A stretch of DNA of 64,000 nt from Levilactobacillus suantsaiihabitans (GTDB lineage Bacteria > Bacillota > Bacilli > Lactobacillales > Lactobacillaceae). This document shows, piece after piece, positions 51,674 through 61,277 of this stretch. Numbering within the stretch: the first letter of the stretch is position 1; every line of letters starts with the position of its first letter. Made by a program: the position numbers and the translations under genes. The stretch covers positions 19,465 to 83,464 of the forward strand of contig NZ_RKLX01000012.1 in NCBI RefSeq assembly GCF_004745505.1, read 5' to 3'. Under the pieces are notes generated by a model. It saw nothing but the letters and a program-made list of their open reading frames with translations. It did no database searches and was not told the DNA's origin.

Positions 51674-54634
51674 TTAGTGACGCTGGCGTAAGCCCCGCCC
51701 TAGCCAACCGAGGCCAGCGAGCAAGGTCAGGCCGAATGCCTGCCAGGGGGTGGTGGCGTCGTTGGTTTGTGGCAGCGTTAAGTCGGCCACATTGGCGTTG
51801 CGGTGACCTGTGCGGCTGGATGTCGTGCGGTGGCGGACCGGTTGTGACCCAGTCGTCAACACGGTCTCCGCATCCACCGCTGGCGTTTGGCTCACCGTGG
51901 GCGTGATTGCTGACCAAGTCCAGCGATCACGTTGGCGCAACTGCGGGGTGGCGTTTGGGTCGGCATTGCGGTGCCAGGTCAGCTGATCTACGACCCGATT
52001 GGCCACCCGCCCCGTTGCGTGTTGCTCGGGCGTCCACGCGCTGGGCTGCGGGATTACGGCCGTTGAACCGCCATCCATAACTGACGAATCAGTGGTTGGC
52101 GTAGTCGTGCTGTTATCGCCTGGCGTTGAAGGGGTGTTCCCCGGCGTCGTTTCATCGGGGAGCGGATCCGTTTCCGCGGTCGGCGTTTTGCCTGAATCGG
52201 TTGCGCCCAGCGCAGGCACCGCAATCTCCAGGTTGTCAAACCCGATCTGGCCGGTATACTGGCCACTCGACGTGAAGACGACGGATAAGGTTGTTGGCGT
52301 GTCAGTTGGCCAGTTGGCAGGCAACGTAAGCGTGTCGTTTTCTTCATCATAAGCCAGTGGCTGGCCATCGTAAATGAAAGTTAGTTCTCGCAAGGCATCG
52401 TCGTTAATGCCCAACGTCCCGATCAAGGTCGCACGGACGTTTTTCACCGTCGTTTTCTGCCGATTTTTTGGTTGGATTTTCAAAAACTCCTGATGACTGA
52501 ACGCGTTTTCGCCATTTGACCAAGGCTTTCTCGCAGCATTTAAGCTTTCCAGCCGGTTGTAGGCAAAAGCATCATCATTCAAGTGAATAAAATCATTCCC
52601 GATATTAATCATAATTAAGTAGTTGTGGGCGAACGCTGACACACCAACATTTTCAATTTTTTCCGGCAACGTCAGCATTCGTAATTGATTGTATTCAAAA
52701 GTCCCGTCATTAATTTCCGTGAGGCCGTCACCTATCTGCACGCCCGTCAGCCGATTGTCTTTAAATGCAGATGCACCTAAGCTCGTTAGACTAGCAGGCA
52801 AAATCAGCTTACCTGTGAGTTGATTTTTAAGGAATGCCGCATCCCCAATCGTTGCTAACTGATCATCCAAAGTCACAGACGTTAACTGATTGTTCGTAAA
52901 AGCGTTATCCCCCACATTCGTCAACGTCGCTGGCAAAATCAAATCCCCGGCAAGCTTATTATTGGCAAAGGTGGCTGTCCCAATCTTTTCCAGCCGGTCA
53001 TTGACAATCAGCCGCTGAAGACCATTGTTCACGAAAGCCCAGTCACCCAGGTTCGTCAGACGCGCCGGCAACTTTAGCTCGCCCGTCAATTGGTTCTGGC
53101 TAAATGCCCCCGTTTCAATGTTGGTGATGCTATCGGGCAACACCAGCGTCGTCAGCTGATTATTTTTAAAGGCCTGAACCCCAATCCGGTTGAGCCGAGC
53201 ATCTTCCGCAAACGTCAGTCCCGTCAAATGCGCACCATCAAAGGCCTCATCCCCAATGTCTTGCACACTAGCTGGAATCGCCAGCGCACCTGTTAGCGGA
53301 TTGCCTTGAAAGGCTTGCTTGCCGATAGTCTGCACCCCTTGTCCCAACGTTAGATCCGTCAGGTGATTGCCACTAAAGGCGTTGTCACCAATCTTAGTCA
53401 CACTGTCTGGCACGACCACTGCGCCTTTTAGCTGATTATCAGCAAACGCTGCCGTTCCGATCGTCGTCACACTTTTGCCTAAGGATAAGTCCGTCAATTG
53501 ATTGCCCCTAAAGGCCTGATCCCCAATAGCCGTCAGACTATCCGGAATCGTCAGGCTCCCCTGAATCTGATTACCCGCAAAGGCCGCCGTATCGATTGAA
53601 ATCAGCTGATCATCTAACTGCAGGTGTGTCAGTTGACAGTTGGCAAAGGCCGACGCCCCAATCATTTCGACCGAATCTGGTAGCGTCAGCGTGGTCAACG
53701 GGTTGTCGCGAAAAGCGGCCTGCCAGATTTGCACCACGCCGTTTAGATCGATGTCAGCCAGTTGATTGTCCGCAAAGGCCTCGTCATGAATATACAGCCA
53801 AGTACCAGAAAATTTGACGGTCGTGAGTGCATTGTCCGCAAAGGCGTCTGCCCCAATCAGATGCACATTTTGCCCCAGCGTGACCTGTGTCAATTTGGCC
53901 AATCCAGCCGCCGTCAACTTCTTGCCACTAAAGGCGCCATCCCCGACCGTCGAGACTGCCTGGCCTTGATAGGAATCCGGAATCACAATGGTTGTGGCGC
54001 CGCTGTTAAAGGTGTCGGAAAATCCGGTCACCGTCCATGAACCGTCGTCATTTTTTGTATAGCTAAAATCGGCTGCTGTCGTTGTCGCTGGGGTATCGGT
54101 TTGGGACTGAACATCGGTCGTTGGTGTGTCCGCCGGCTGATGTTCGGCGTCAGTGTTGGGTACCTCATCTGTCGGCTCCTGTGGCTGACTGGCGTTGGCA
54201 GTATCGTCAGCCAAGGACTCATCCTTAGCCACCAGTGACTTCGGCGACACTGGATCTTCGGCATCCTTATCCGATTCACCGGTATCTGTGCCGGAATCCT
54301 GTGACTGATCATCGGTCCCCGCGTCAATATCCGGCTGGTTGTCCTCAACATCGTCATCGGTACCGCCTTCAATATCGTCTCCAGTATCCTCGCTGGTATC
54401 CTCTACCGCGTCGTTCGCGTTACCTTCACTACCCGCAATCGACTCCTGACCATCGGCCGGGGACGACTGATCTGCGCCAGTGACTTCCCCCGCTACCGGT
54501 GTCGCAGCGGCTTGCGCACTTGGGTCACTGAGCACTAGGCCGCTCCCTAATGCCACCACGGTGAGTCCCGCGTAAAACCATTTACGCTGAGGTCCTCCCC
54601 ACCGTGTTTGTTGTTCTAACTGACTACTCCGCAT
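51674..54634 (-). CDS. Sortase-anchored LRR_5 (BspA-like) surface protein
   Basis: 986 residues from ATG 54634 (an in-frame ATG at 54676 gives 1,000 but a less likely N-terminus). It has a signal peptide (QRKWFYAGLTVVALGSGLVL) of the wall-anchored KxW style and an acidic Asp/Glu/Thr-rich linker of about 150 residues. About twenty 23-residue leucine-rich repeats of the LRR_5 type follow (pattern IGDxAFxxNxLTxLxLxxxxxxI), then a proline/threonine-rich region, LPQTND, a membrane span and RQRH. LRR_5 proteins bind host or environmental ligands or other cells. The sorting motif has Asn in place of Gly, as is common in lactobacilli. A shorter paralog architecture is at 56931. Confidence 0.88.
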   Translation of the reverse strand: MRSSQLEQQTRWGGPQRKWFYAGLTVVALGSGLVLSDPSAQAAATPVAGEVTGADQSSPADGQESIAGSEGNANDAVEDTSEDTGDDIEGGTDDDVEDNQPDIDAGTDDQSQDSGTDTGESDKDAEDPVSPKSLVAKDESLADDTANASQPQEPTDEVPNTDAEHQPADTPTTDVQSQTDTPATTTAADFSYTKNDDGSWTVTGFSDTFNSGATTIVIPDSYQGQAVSTVGDGAFSGKKLTAAGLAKLTQVTLGQNVHLIGADAFADNALTTVKFSGTWLYIHDEAFADNQLADIDLNGVVQIWQAAFRDNPLTTLTLPDSVEMIGASAFANCQLTHLQLDDQLISIDTAAFAGNQIQGSLTIPDSLTAIGDQAFRGNQLTDLSLGKSVTTIGTAAFADNQLKGAVVVPDSVTKIGDNAFSGNHLTDLTLGQGVQTIGKQAFQGNPLTGALAIPASVQDIGDEAFDGAHLTGLTFAEDARLNRIGVQAFKNNQLTTLVLPDSITNIETGAFSQNQLTGELKLPARLTNLGDWAFVNNGLQRLIVNDRLEKIGTATFANNKLAGDLILPATLTNVGDNAFTNNQLTSVTLDDQLATIGDAAFLKNQLTGKLILPASLTSLGASAFKDNRLTGVQIGDGLTEINDGTFEYNQLRMLTLPEKIENVGVSAFAHNYLIMINIGNDFIHLNDDAFAYNRLESLNAARKPWSNGENAFSHQEFLKIQPKNRQKTTVKNVRATLIGTLGINDDALRELTFIYDGQPLAYDEENDTLTLPANWPTDTPTTLSVVFTSSGQYTGQIGFDNLEIAVPALGATDSGKTPTAETDPLPDETTPGNTPSTPGDNSTTTPTTDSSVMDGGSTAVIPQPSAWTPEQHATGRVANRVVDQLTWHRNADPNATPQLRQRDRWTWSAITPTVSQTPAVDAETVLTTGSQPVRHRTTSSRTGHRNANVADLTLPQTNDATTPWQAFGLTLLAGLGWLGRGLRQRH

Positions 54635-55017
54635 GACCCTGACGCATCCTTTCACATTTATGATGATTCGATACAATATAACTAATATGATAGCACGCCC
54701 CCGGCAATTCGTCAGGCCCAGTTAATTGCCAAAGAGGTGAACGATTACCGCTATCGTCTATTCAAATTGACCGCGTTTCCGACACCGTTTATCGCTAGAT
54801 TAGTTGCCCTCAACCGACTTAGATTGACCACAATCGTCTTGGACCAGGGTTATTTAGGGGACAGGTTCGCTAATCTGTGGTAGGGGAAACTTTTTTCAAG
54901 CCCAGCAAAACGACATCACTTACCGACGTCGTTTACCAATTGGCAGCCTAAATTTGTTTGGCCTAAGCGCAAAAACGACCGCCATTCCTGGCAGCCGCTT
55001 TTGGTGAATTTTACAAA
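54635..55017. other. Intergenic region between LRR and MucBP genes
   Basis: No gene seen. A minus-strand terminator lies at 54969-55000. The rest holds the presumed promoter of the 51674 gene. Confidence 0.4.
54969..55000 (-). terminator. Terminator of the MucBP/DUF5776 gene
   Basis: GCGGCTGCCA / TGGCGGTCGT (G-U pairs) with TTTTT on the minus strand. Confidence 0.6.
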
Positions 55018-56553
55018 CTATTTGACGGCCATGACGAGTTTCTTGTTGGCCGTAATATACTGCCCATTTTGTAACACAAACCGGGTCGTTAGGTTGTGGT
55101 GCTTAATGGCAATTACTTTGAGTGTCTTTCCCTGCTTGACGTTTTTCACTTTTCCAGTCAGGTTTAAGTTCTTGTACACATTGATTCCTGACTTGCTAAG
55201 AACTTTGATTCGCTTAGCCACTTTCTGGTAATAGACCGGGCCAACAAAGTCTGTTCTGGCAGTGATGTATCCCGTCTTACCAGCTGTCTTGCTGTTGTGA
55301 TTGACATCCTTGACTTGATACCGCAATAAACCGACGTTGGAACGGGCATACCCAGTGACGACAAACATGGGACGTTGCGACCGTTTTGCCTTAGCATATT
55401 TAACGATTCTCTGGCTCTGCTTAAAAGTAGGCTTTTGATACAAGTACAACGTCTTCAAGCCATAAATCGCAGACTTCTTGGCCGCAACGGTTTCTGTATT
55501 GGCTTCCGCAGCATTAACCGTTAATTTCACCGTCATCGATTTTCCGTTGTCCGCTTTGAGAATGACATCGTAGGTCCCCGGCTTAGTTAAGTCAGCTTGA
55601 CTCGTATCCACGTTAACTGGAATCGTATTTCCAGCACGATCCGTTGCGTGGGCATTAAATGTGTCAGCGCTTACTTTTTGGCCCACTGTAATCGTCGCTT
55701 GTTTGTCAGCGGTTAAACTTGCAGAGTCATTTACACTAGGCGAAGTCGTTTGACTACCAGACTTTACATAATGAACGGTTGTAATATTGTCTTGCTTATC
55801 ATTATTAAAGCTAACGGTCACGACCTTTTTATCAGGAACATAGCCTTCGACTGCCGGACTCTCAATATCTGCTGAAGCTTTCCCTTCATAGCCAGCAACA
55901 ACGGTGTCACTTGCGGCTTTGGAACCATCCGGTAATACGTATTTAATTGTCATCTTATAGTTATTTTTTTTGATATAAATATAGAAATCCGGCAATAGAT
56001 AATCACTGTACTCATTTTCATCACTGCGCGTAACTTTCTCAGGGATAACAACCTTTTGCGCTTCAGCTCGCGTTTTTTCCATGTCGACTGATGAATTTGG
56101 GAATGTTAACAAGAATGCTTCGGCTTTGTCTTCAACAAGCTTTGATGTGATTATACTGTAATCATCCAAGCTAAAAATGTCAATCAGTCTTTCAACAGCT
56201 TCTGAAGATGTAATAATATTATTGGAATAGTCAAAAAAGACATTGAGTTCGTCATATACATTCTTACCATCTTTAAATACGTCTTTCATCATGTTATGCA
56301 AATAATTGTTAGCAGTGTTACCGTTAATATACTTACTATCAAGTGGTGCCACCAAACGGGGATCGTTAAGGTAAATATCTACTTTATTATCAGCATCTTC
56401 ATCCGACACCATATAAACATTCATTTCGAACCGATAAGTTTCTGCCGCCTCCGCAACTACCTTTTTAGAATCTGCAACTAATCCCAAAGCAAACACGGCA
56501 ATTATGGTACAAAGGCTTAATAAAATTTGCTGAAAAATTCGTCTACTATGCAT
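55018..56553 (-). CDS. Secreted MucBP/Ig-like/DUF5776 surface protein
   Basis: 511 residues from ATG 56553 with GAGGTG upstream (GTG 56562 is an alternative). Signal peptide (FQQILLSLCTIIAVFALGLV), then a unique helical region of about 170 residues. A MucBP-like domain follows (MTIKYVLPDGSKAASDTVVA .. TTVHYVK, about 205-280), a bacterial Ig-like domain (ATITVGQKVSADTF .. VKLTVN, about 290-365), and two C-terminal SH3-like/DUF5776 modules (SGINVYKNLNLTGKVKNVKQ, FVLQNGQYITANKKLV). No LPxTG motif, so retention in the wall is probably through DUF5776. It lies between two LRR_5 genes on the same strand. AT-rich. Confidence 0.8.
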   Translation of the reverse strand: MHSRRIFQQILLSLCTIIAVFALGLVADSKKVVAEAAETYRFEMNVYMVSDEDADNKVDIYLNDPRLVAPLDSKYINGNTANNYLHNMMKDVFKDGKNVYDELNVFFDYSNNIITSSEAVERLIDIFSLDDYSIITSKLVEDKAEAFLLTFPNSSVDMEKTRAEAQKVVIPEKVTRSDENEYSDYLLPDFYIYIKKNNYKMTIKYVLPDGSKAASDTVVAGYEGKASADIESPAVEGYVPDKKVVTVSFNNDKQDNITTVHYVKSGSQTTSPSVNDSASLTADKQATITVGQKVSADTFNAHATDRAGNTIPVNVDTSQADLTKPGTYDVILKADNGKSMTVKLTVNAAEANTETVAAKKSAIYGLKTLYLYQKPTFKQSQRIVKYAKAKRSQRPMFVVTGYARSNVGLLRYQVKDVNHNSKTAGKTGYITARTDFVGPVYYQKVAKRIKVLSKSGINVYKNLNLTGKVKNVKQGKTLKVIAIKHHNLTTRFVLQNGQYITANKKLVMAVK

Positions 56554-56930
56554 TATTCTCACCTCGTTGTAATTGTACCATTTTAGATTTACCTTTTTTC
56601 ATAAAATGTTGATAGATGTAAATATAATTTGAGGCTAAACCAAGCAATTCAAAAAACATCCAAATTGGCTCAATTATGAAGCGACCACATCCAGATAAAT
56701 AATTTATACACTAAGGCAGTCTTTTAGTTCACTCCCCCTGCCTCCACCACCGGATTGTTCACTTACGGCTCGTTCCGAGCCTAGCGCAAGAAAACGCTTA
56801 ACGATAAGCGCTTTGAGGCCTGTTTCCAAGGACAAGAACAGTTCACTCTTTTCCTTCAATTTTTCGTTTGACACCACACTAAAAAACGAGCGCCATCCGC
56901 CAAATTCCGGACGTCACTCGTCAGCATTAT
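56554..56930. other. Intergenic region between MucBP and LRR genes
   Basis: It contains a minus-strand terminator near 56881 and no recognisable gene. A short direct AAGCGTTAACGATAAGCGC-like palindromic segment (AAACGCTTAACGATAAGCGCTT near 56792) may be a small hairpin. Confidence 0.4.
56881..56926 (-). terminator. Terminator of the LRR gene at 56931
   Basis: ACGAG..CGTCCG pairs with CGGATGG..CTCGT, followed by TTTTTT on the minus strand. Confidence 0.65.
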
Positions 56931-59900
56931 CTATTCATGTCGCTGTTTTCTAGTCAGGCCAACCCAACTCAAAACAACTAGCAAACTCACGCCCAACCAT
57001 CGCCAAACTGATCGGCGTTCGTTGGTCTGTGGCAAGCGGCTCGCCGTGGCTGATGTCGCTTGGTTGGACTGGGTCTGCAACTGATTGACGGTCGACTCAG
57101 CCGGAGCGTCGCCAGTCATTGCCGTGTCAGCGGCCGCCATGCGGATCACCCTAGCCGGTGTCACCCGTCCAGACGACTCCCGGTAACCGCTAACCCATTT
57201 ACCATGGGTCGCTGTCGCCGGTTGACCCTGACGCTGAGATGTCGCCAGGCGCGCCCGGTCCTTAGCGGTAATCAACGCGGCGTGGTGCAGATCGATGAGG
57301 TCCGGCTTAATCGTCGCGGGTTGGGGAATCGTATCGTCGGCGCCGGTAGTGGTGGTCGCTGGCGTGGTCGGCGCTTCTGGTATTTCTGGTACTTCCGGCG
57401 TAGCCGGCGTCACTGGGGTGTCTGGTGTCGTCGGTGTATCAGTCGGCGACTCACTCCCAGGATCCGTGGTGGGATCAGGATCCGTTGGCGTACTAGAATC
57501 AGTCGCCGGGTCCGTGCCAGTGCCGGGTTCGTCATGGCCACCGCCACCTGGACCAAGATCTGCAGTATAGTTGACCTTTTCCAGAGCGGTGATCGTGCCG
57601 TCCGCATTGACCAAAGCCGGAATGGTTTGCCGGTCCGCGTTATAGCCACCAACTTGAGGAACCTTTACAGTTTCAGTATCACCAACAAGACCTTTACTTG
57701 CTACTTTATCGGCCTTCATACCGATCAGCATGTCCAGCAGCCCTTCATCCCGCAAATTACTAGGAATCGCCACATCGGCCTTAACATACCGCTTCAGCAC
57801 AAACTCCAGGTTATTCACGCTATAACGCCCCGTATCCGTGCCGCCCGTCACCAGGCTGACCGTCACCGTCGCGTCAGTGACCTTGGCCGGCAATTTCAGC
57901 GTATCCGAGTTACTGTCATAAGTGGCGCCTTGTTGCGAGTCGGTTAGCTTAAATTGTAGCTGGTCAATGTCGATATCAAGCTGGGCCTCGATGGCCGCTT
58001 GCACGTGATGAATGGTCATCACACCATCCCCATCAACGTTAACGATCCGCGCCGTGGTGCCCACATTATCCAGATTTTTCTGGCCCGCAAAGGCGTAGTC
58101 GCCAATCGTCCCGATTTTACCAGTCGCCGTAATCTTTTTCAGGTCATTATCCGCGAAGGAATAGTCTGCCAGACTGTTAACGTTGTTTTGCAGTTCCAGT
58201 CCGGTCAACTGGTTATTTTCAAAGGCGTAGGCCCCCACGTCGGTCAGCGGATTGCTCAGTATCAGCGTTCCTCGTAACTGATTGTTTTGAAAGGCATGGT
58301 CGTTGATGGTAATCAGCCCAGCCCCGCCAGTCAGCTTATCCAAGACATTGTTGGCAAACGCGTAGGCCCCAATGCTGATCACCGTATCCGCTAGATTTAG
58401 CACCCCGGTCAATTTATTATTATAAAAGGCTCGCGCTTCAATCGTCTTAACGTTCGCCCCACCAGTCAAGCCGGTCAGCTGGTTGTTGGCAAAGGCGTCC
58501 GTCCCGACATTGACAATGCTGGTCGGCAAATTCAGCGTCCCGGTCAGTTGATTGTCGGCAAAGGTGCGGATCCCCACGCGCGTGATCTTATCGTTCAGAG
58601 TCACGCTAGTCAGACGGTTGGTCGCAAACGCGCCGTCCCCCAGCTCGGTCAGGTTAGTCGGTAAGGTCAGTGAATTTTCTATCCGGTTGTCAGCAAACGC
58701 GTCCGTCCCAATCGACGTCAGGGCGTCATCTAGGGTCAGCCCGGTCAGCTGATTGTTCGCAAAGGCCAGGTCCCCTACGCTGGTGATGCTGGCTGGCAAG
58801 GTCAATGTCCCGCTCAGCCGGTTGTTGGCAAAGACGCCAGTATTGAGCACCGTCAGTTGGTCCAAACCGTGAACCGCCGTCAATTGGTTGGTGTTAAAGG
58901 CGTTGTCGCCCAGCGCCGTTAATTTAGTCGGCAAGGTCAGCGGTCCCGCAATCTGATTGTGGGCAAACGCCGCCGTCCCGATTGCCTCGACGTTGGGCCC
59001 CAGGGTCAGCTGACTGATGGCGTTGTCTACAAAGGCGTCAGCGGCAATCGCTGTGACCTTGTCCGAAATCACGAGACTGGTGATGGCGTTGTGGGCAAAG
59101 GCGCCGATATTGATGGCCGACACCTGATTCAAGTCCACACTGGTCAAGACGTTATTGCTAAAGGCATTGTCGCCAACCGACCAGATGCCGTCCGTCATTT
59201 TAACCGTTTTCAATTTATTATTGGCAAAGGCATCCTGTTCGATCCACTGGAGATTGTTGCCCAGCGTAACCGATGTCAGCCCATCGCCAGCAAAGGCCCC
59301 CGCCCCAATCACCGTCACGGGCTTGCCCAAATACGTATCGGGGATCGTGATGTCAGTGGTCGTGGTCGCTGGTTGGCGGCCCGTGACGATGTAGCCATCC
59401 CCACCAGCATTTAGCTGATAGGTCAGCGCGCTGGTGACGGTCGGTGCGACCGTATCCGCTGGCGTCACGGGGACGTCCGCGGTCGGCGTAGTGGTCTCAG
59501 TGGTGCCGGTTACCGACGCCGGCAGGTCACTAGCGGATGCCGGCTCAGCTGCGGTCGGTTGGACCTGACGCCGCAAGAACTGGTGTCGCAGCGCGTAGGT
59601 CGGCGTCACACTGGCCTGATGGGTCTGGTGTGAAACGCCCACCGCCAGCTTATCCGGCTGGACGGCCGTGGTCACCGTGGTGGTGGTTTTCGTGGTTGGC
59701 TTGGTTGTTACCGTTGGCTTGTCTGGCGCGGTTGGCTTGGTCGGCGTTGTCGCTGCGGTGGTCGGCGTGGCGGTACTGACTGCACTCGGCGTCACACTGG
59801 CAACGGGGGTCGTCGCTGCGGTGGTATCCGCGACCATTTCTGTTTGGGGATCCGTATCGTTGTCACCAACGCGCGTGTCGGCATAGACCGGCTGTGTGAC

Positions 59901-59936
59901 CAATAAGGCCCCCGCTAGCCCCCAGCTACCGGCCAC
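56931..59936 (-). CDS. Sortase-anchored LRR_5 surface protein with doubtful N-terminus
   Basis: 1,001 codons from GTG 59936. The first residues AGSWGLAGALLVTQPVYA are the hydrophobic core and cleavage region of a signal peptide without its positive charges. A TTG at 59951-59949 behind AGGA, in the neighbouring frame, encodes RVKW, which would supply them if one base were inserted near 59933. The mature protein has a Thr/Val/Pro-rich linker, about eighteen LRR_5 repeats from residue 190 (for example ALGDNAFNTNQLTAV), a Pro/Thr/Asp-rich stalk, then LPQTNE, a membrane span and RKQRHE. It is a paralog of the 51674 protein. Cell-surface adhesion likely. Confidence 0.82.
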   Translation of the reverse strand: MAGSWGLAGALLVTQPVYADTRVGDNDTDPQTEMVADTTAATTPVASVTPSAVSTATPTTAATTPTKPTAPDKPTVTTKPTTKTTTTVTTAVQPDKLAVGVSHQTHQASVTPTYALRHQFLRRQVQPTAAEPASASDLPASVTGTTETTTPTADVPVTPADTVAPTVTSALTYQLNAGGDGYIVTGRQPATTTTDITIPDTYLGKPVTVIGAGAFAGDGLTSVTLGNNLQWIEQDAFANNKLKTVKMTDGIWSVGDNAFSNNVLTSVDLNQVSAINIGAFAHNAITSLVISDKVTAIAADAFVDNAISQLTLGPNVEAIGTAAFAHNQIAGPLTLPTKLTALGDNAFNTNQLTAVHGLDQLTVLNTGVFANNRLSGTLTLPASITSVGDLAFANNQLTGLTLDDALTSIGTDAFADNRIENSLTLPTNLTELGDGAFATNRLTSVTLNDKITRVGIRTFADNQLTGTLNLPTSIVNVGTDAFANNQLTGLTGGANVKTIEARAFYNNKLTGVLNLADTVISIGAYAFANNVLDKLTGGAGLITINDHAFQNNQLRGTLILSNPLTDVGAYAFENNQLTGLELQNNVNSLADYSFADNDLKKITATGKIGTIGDYAFAGQKNLDNVGTTARIVNVDGDGVMTIHHVQAAIEAQLDIDIDQLQFKLTDSQQGATYDSNSDTLKLPAKVTDATVTVSLVTGGTDTGRYSVNNLEFVLKRYVKADVAIPSNLRDEGLLDMLIGMKADKVASKGLVGDTETVKVPQVGGYNADRQTIPALVNADGTITALEKVNYTADLGPGGGGHDEPGTGTDPATDSSTPTDPDPTTDPGSESPTDTPTTPDTPVTPATPEVPEIPEAPTTPATTTTGADDTIPQPATIKPDLIDLHHAALITAKDRARLATSQRQGQPATATHGKWVSGYRESSGRVTPARVIRMAAADTAMTGDAPAESTVNQLQTQSNQATSATASRLPQTNERRSVWRWLGVSLLVVLSWVGLTRKQRHE

Positions 59937-60019
59937 TTTACTCTCAAGGTTATCCTACCACCCCCCGGGGCAATTGTCAGTCGGGATTAATTGAAAATAC
60001 CAGCAATCATTTCTAGGGT

Positions 60020-60047
60020 AATATAATTCATCGACGCCGCCAGTCAA
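60020..60047 (-). promoter_or_regulatory. Promoter of the LRR gene at 56931
   Basis: On the minus strand TTGACT (60047-60042) and TATATT (60025-60020) are spaced by 16 bases, about 85 bp upstream of the GTG start. This fixes the 5' end of the message and leaves no room for a long N-terminal extension. Confidence 0.6.
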
Positions 60048-60110
60048 TCACTACCAGGCTTTGTCGCCCACTTATCGGCCGACCCTAGGATTGCGAGAAA
60101 AATGCGCATA

Positions 60111-60145
60111 AAAAAACCGACCACACACCGTGATCGGTTTTTTAG
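60111..60145. terminator. Terminator after tRNA-Gln
   Basis: ACCGA(C)CAC / GTG(A)TCGGT stem flanked by A6 and T6 runs, usable on both strands. Confidence 0.75.
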
Positions 60146-60217
60146 TTGGGCTAGCTGGGTTCGAACCAGCGCATCACGGGATCAAAACCCGTTGCCTTAC
60201 CACTTGGCTATAGCCCA
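60146..60217 (-). tRNA. tRNA-Gln (TTG anticodon)
   Basis: Acceptor TGGGCTA / TAGCCCA, anticodon stem ACGGG / CCCGT with loop TTTTGAT (anticodon TTG), T-arm GGTTCGAACC. 72 nt. Confidence 0.92.
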
Positions 60218-60227
60218 ATAATAAAAA

Positions 60228-60310
60228 TGGTGGGGAGTGGATTCGAACCACCGAACCCGAAGGAGCGGATTTACAGTCCGCCGCGTTTAGCCAGACTTCG
60301 CTACCCCACC
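60228..60310 (-). tRNA. tRNA-Tyr (GTA anticodon)
   Basis: Acceptor GGTGGGG / CCCCACC, anticodon loop CTGTAAA (GTA), long variable arm (class II), T-arm GGTTCGAATCC. 83 nt, 10 bases from tRNA-Gln. Confidence 0.92.
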
Positions 60311-60392
60311 AAAAGATGAATCGTCGTAACGAATCAACTTCACTATCATACAAAATTCTGCATAAACCGTCAAGACTTTTTTGCAGATTTTT

Positions 60393-61208
60393 TTATTTTA
60401 AGTCCAAAATTTTTAAACGCCGCTGCCATTCCGTGAAATAATCCGGCTGCGACCACTCGTTAATGCGGCGATTGTGGTACCCCAGCGCCTGATTGAGGTA
60501 CGTGGTGTGACCAAAGGTAGCGGGCGCAAAGCGGTGGTGACTGTGACCGAATAAAACTACGGGAACTGAATACTTTTCCAGTAAGGCGCCGGTCTGCGGA
60601 CTGCCCATCAGGGCGTTGGCCATGTTCCAGAAGCGGTCATCGTCCGTATAGCGGATGTAATCGCGCCGAGGTACAAAGTGGGTCATCACCAGCACCCGTT
60701 TGTGCGCCGCTTGGGCCACCATTAGTTGCGTCGTCAGCTGGTCCAAACTCACGGCCAAGCGCGCGGGATCGCTCATCGGCTGGGCGATGGTGCTGTCGAC
60801 CCAGTAGGCCCGTTTCCAAACGGCAAAGTCACGATTCACCAGGTTGTCGGCAAATCGGTAGTCATACCAGCCATTATTGCCGATGACACGCCAGTTAGTG
60901 TCCGCGACGTCTAAATACCCACGATGCAGGTAAACGGGCGCTAGCGGCGATTCTAGGCCCGCGTACGTGACATCATGTAACATGTCATGATTACCCGCAA
61001 TGAAGCGGACCTGCGCCGGGGCAATGGCCTGCTGTAATTGCGTGACGAACGCCAGTGACTGGTCGAAATAATTGGTAATATCGCCCGCAATCAGGTAGAC
61101 CCCCACCCGCTGCTGCGTGAGATACGCAGCCTGTTGGCGCACCACCGTCGCCACATCCTGTTGATTCACGTCCAAATGAAGATCACTGATCAAAGCGACT
61201 CGTACCAT
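60393..61208 (-). CDS. Calcineurin-like metallophosphoesterase
   Basis: 271 residues. All metal-ligand motifs are present in order: SDLHLD (residues 8-13), AGDITNYFD (near 41), AGNHDML (near 76), MTHFVPRRD (near 175) and GHSHHR (near 221). A cytoplasmic dinuclear-metal phosphoesterase of unknown substrate, similar to lactobacillus proteins annotated as phosphohydrolases. It stands downstream of the POT transporter gene with a terminator between them, and upstream of tRNA-Tyr on the same strand. Confidence 0.88.
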   Translation of the reverse strand: MVRVALISDLHLDVNQQDVATVVRQQAAYLTQQRVGVYLIAGDITNYFDQSLAFVTQLQQAIAPAQVRFIAGNHDMLHDVTYAGLESPLAPVYLHRGYLDVADTNWRVIGNNGWYDYRFADNLVNRDFAVWKRAYWVDSTIAQPMSDPARLAVSLDQLTTQLMVAQAAHKRVLVMTHFVPRRDYIRYTDDDRFWNMANALMGSPQTGALLEKYSVPVVLFGHSHHRFAPATFGHTTYLNQALGYHNRRINEWSQPDYFTEWQRRLKILDLK

Positions 61209-61226
61209 GTTGCGCCTCCTTAAAAT

Positions 61227-61263
61227 AAAAAAGTACCACTCCGATAACAGAGTAGCACTTTTT
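61227..61263 (-). terminator. Terminator of the POT transporter gene
   Basis: AGTGCTACTC / GAGTGGTACT stem with TTTTTT on the minus strand; a plus-strand T-run is also present. Confidence 0.8.
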
Positions 61264-61277
61264 CGCCAGAAACAAAT

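Noticed and set aside
51674..59936. Regular repeats in the LRR genes as a CRISPR array or tandem DNA repeat
   Set aside because: The periodicity is about 69 bp and keeps the reading frame; it encodes 23-residue LRR_5 repeats with variable codons.
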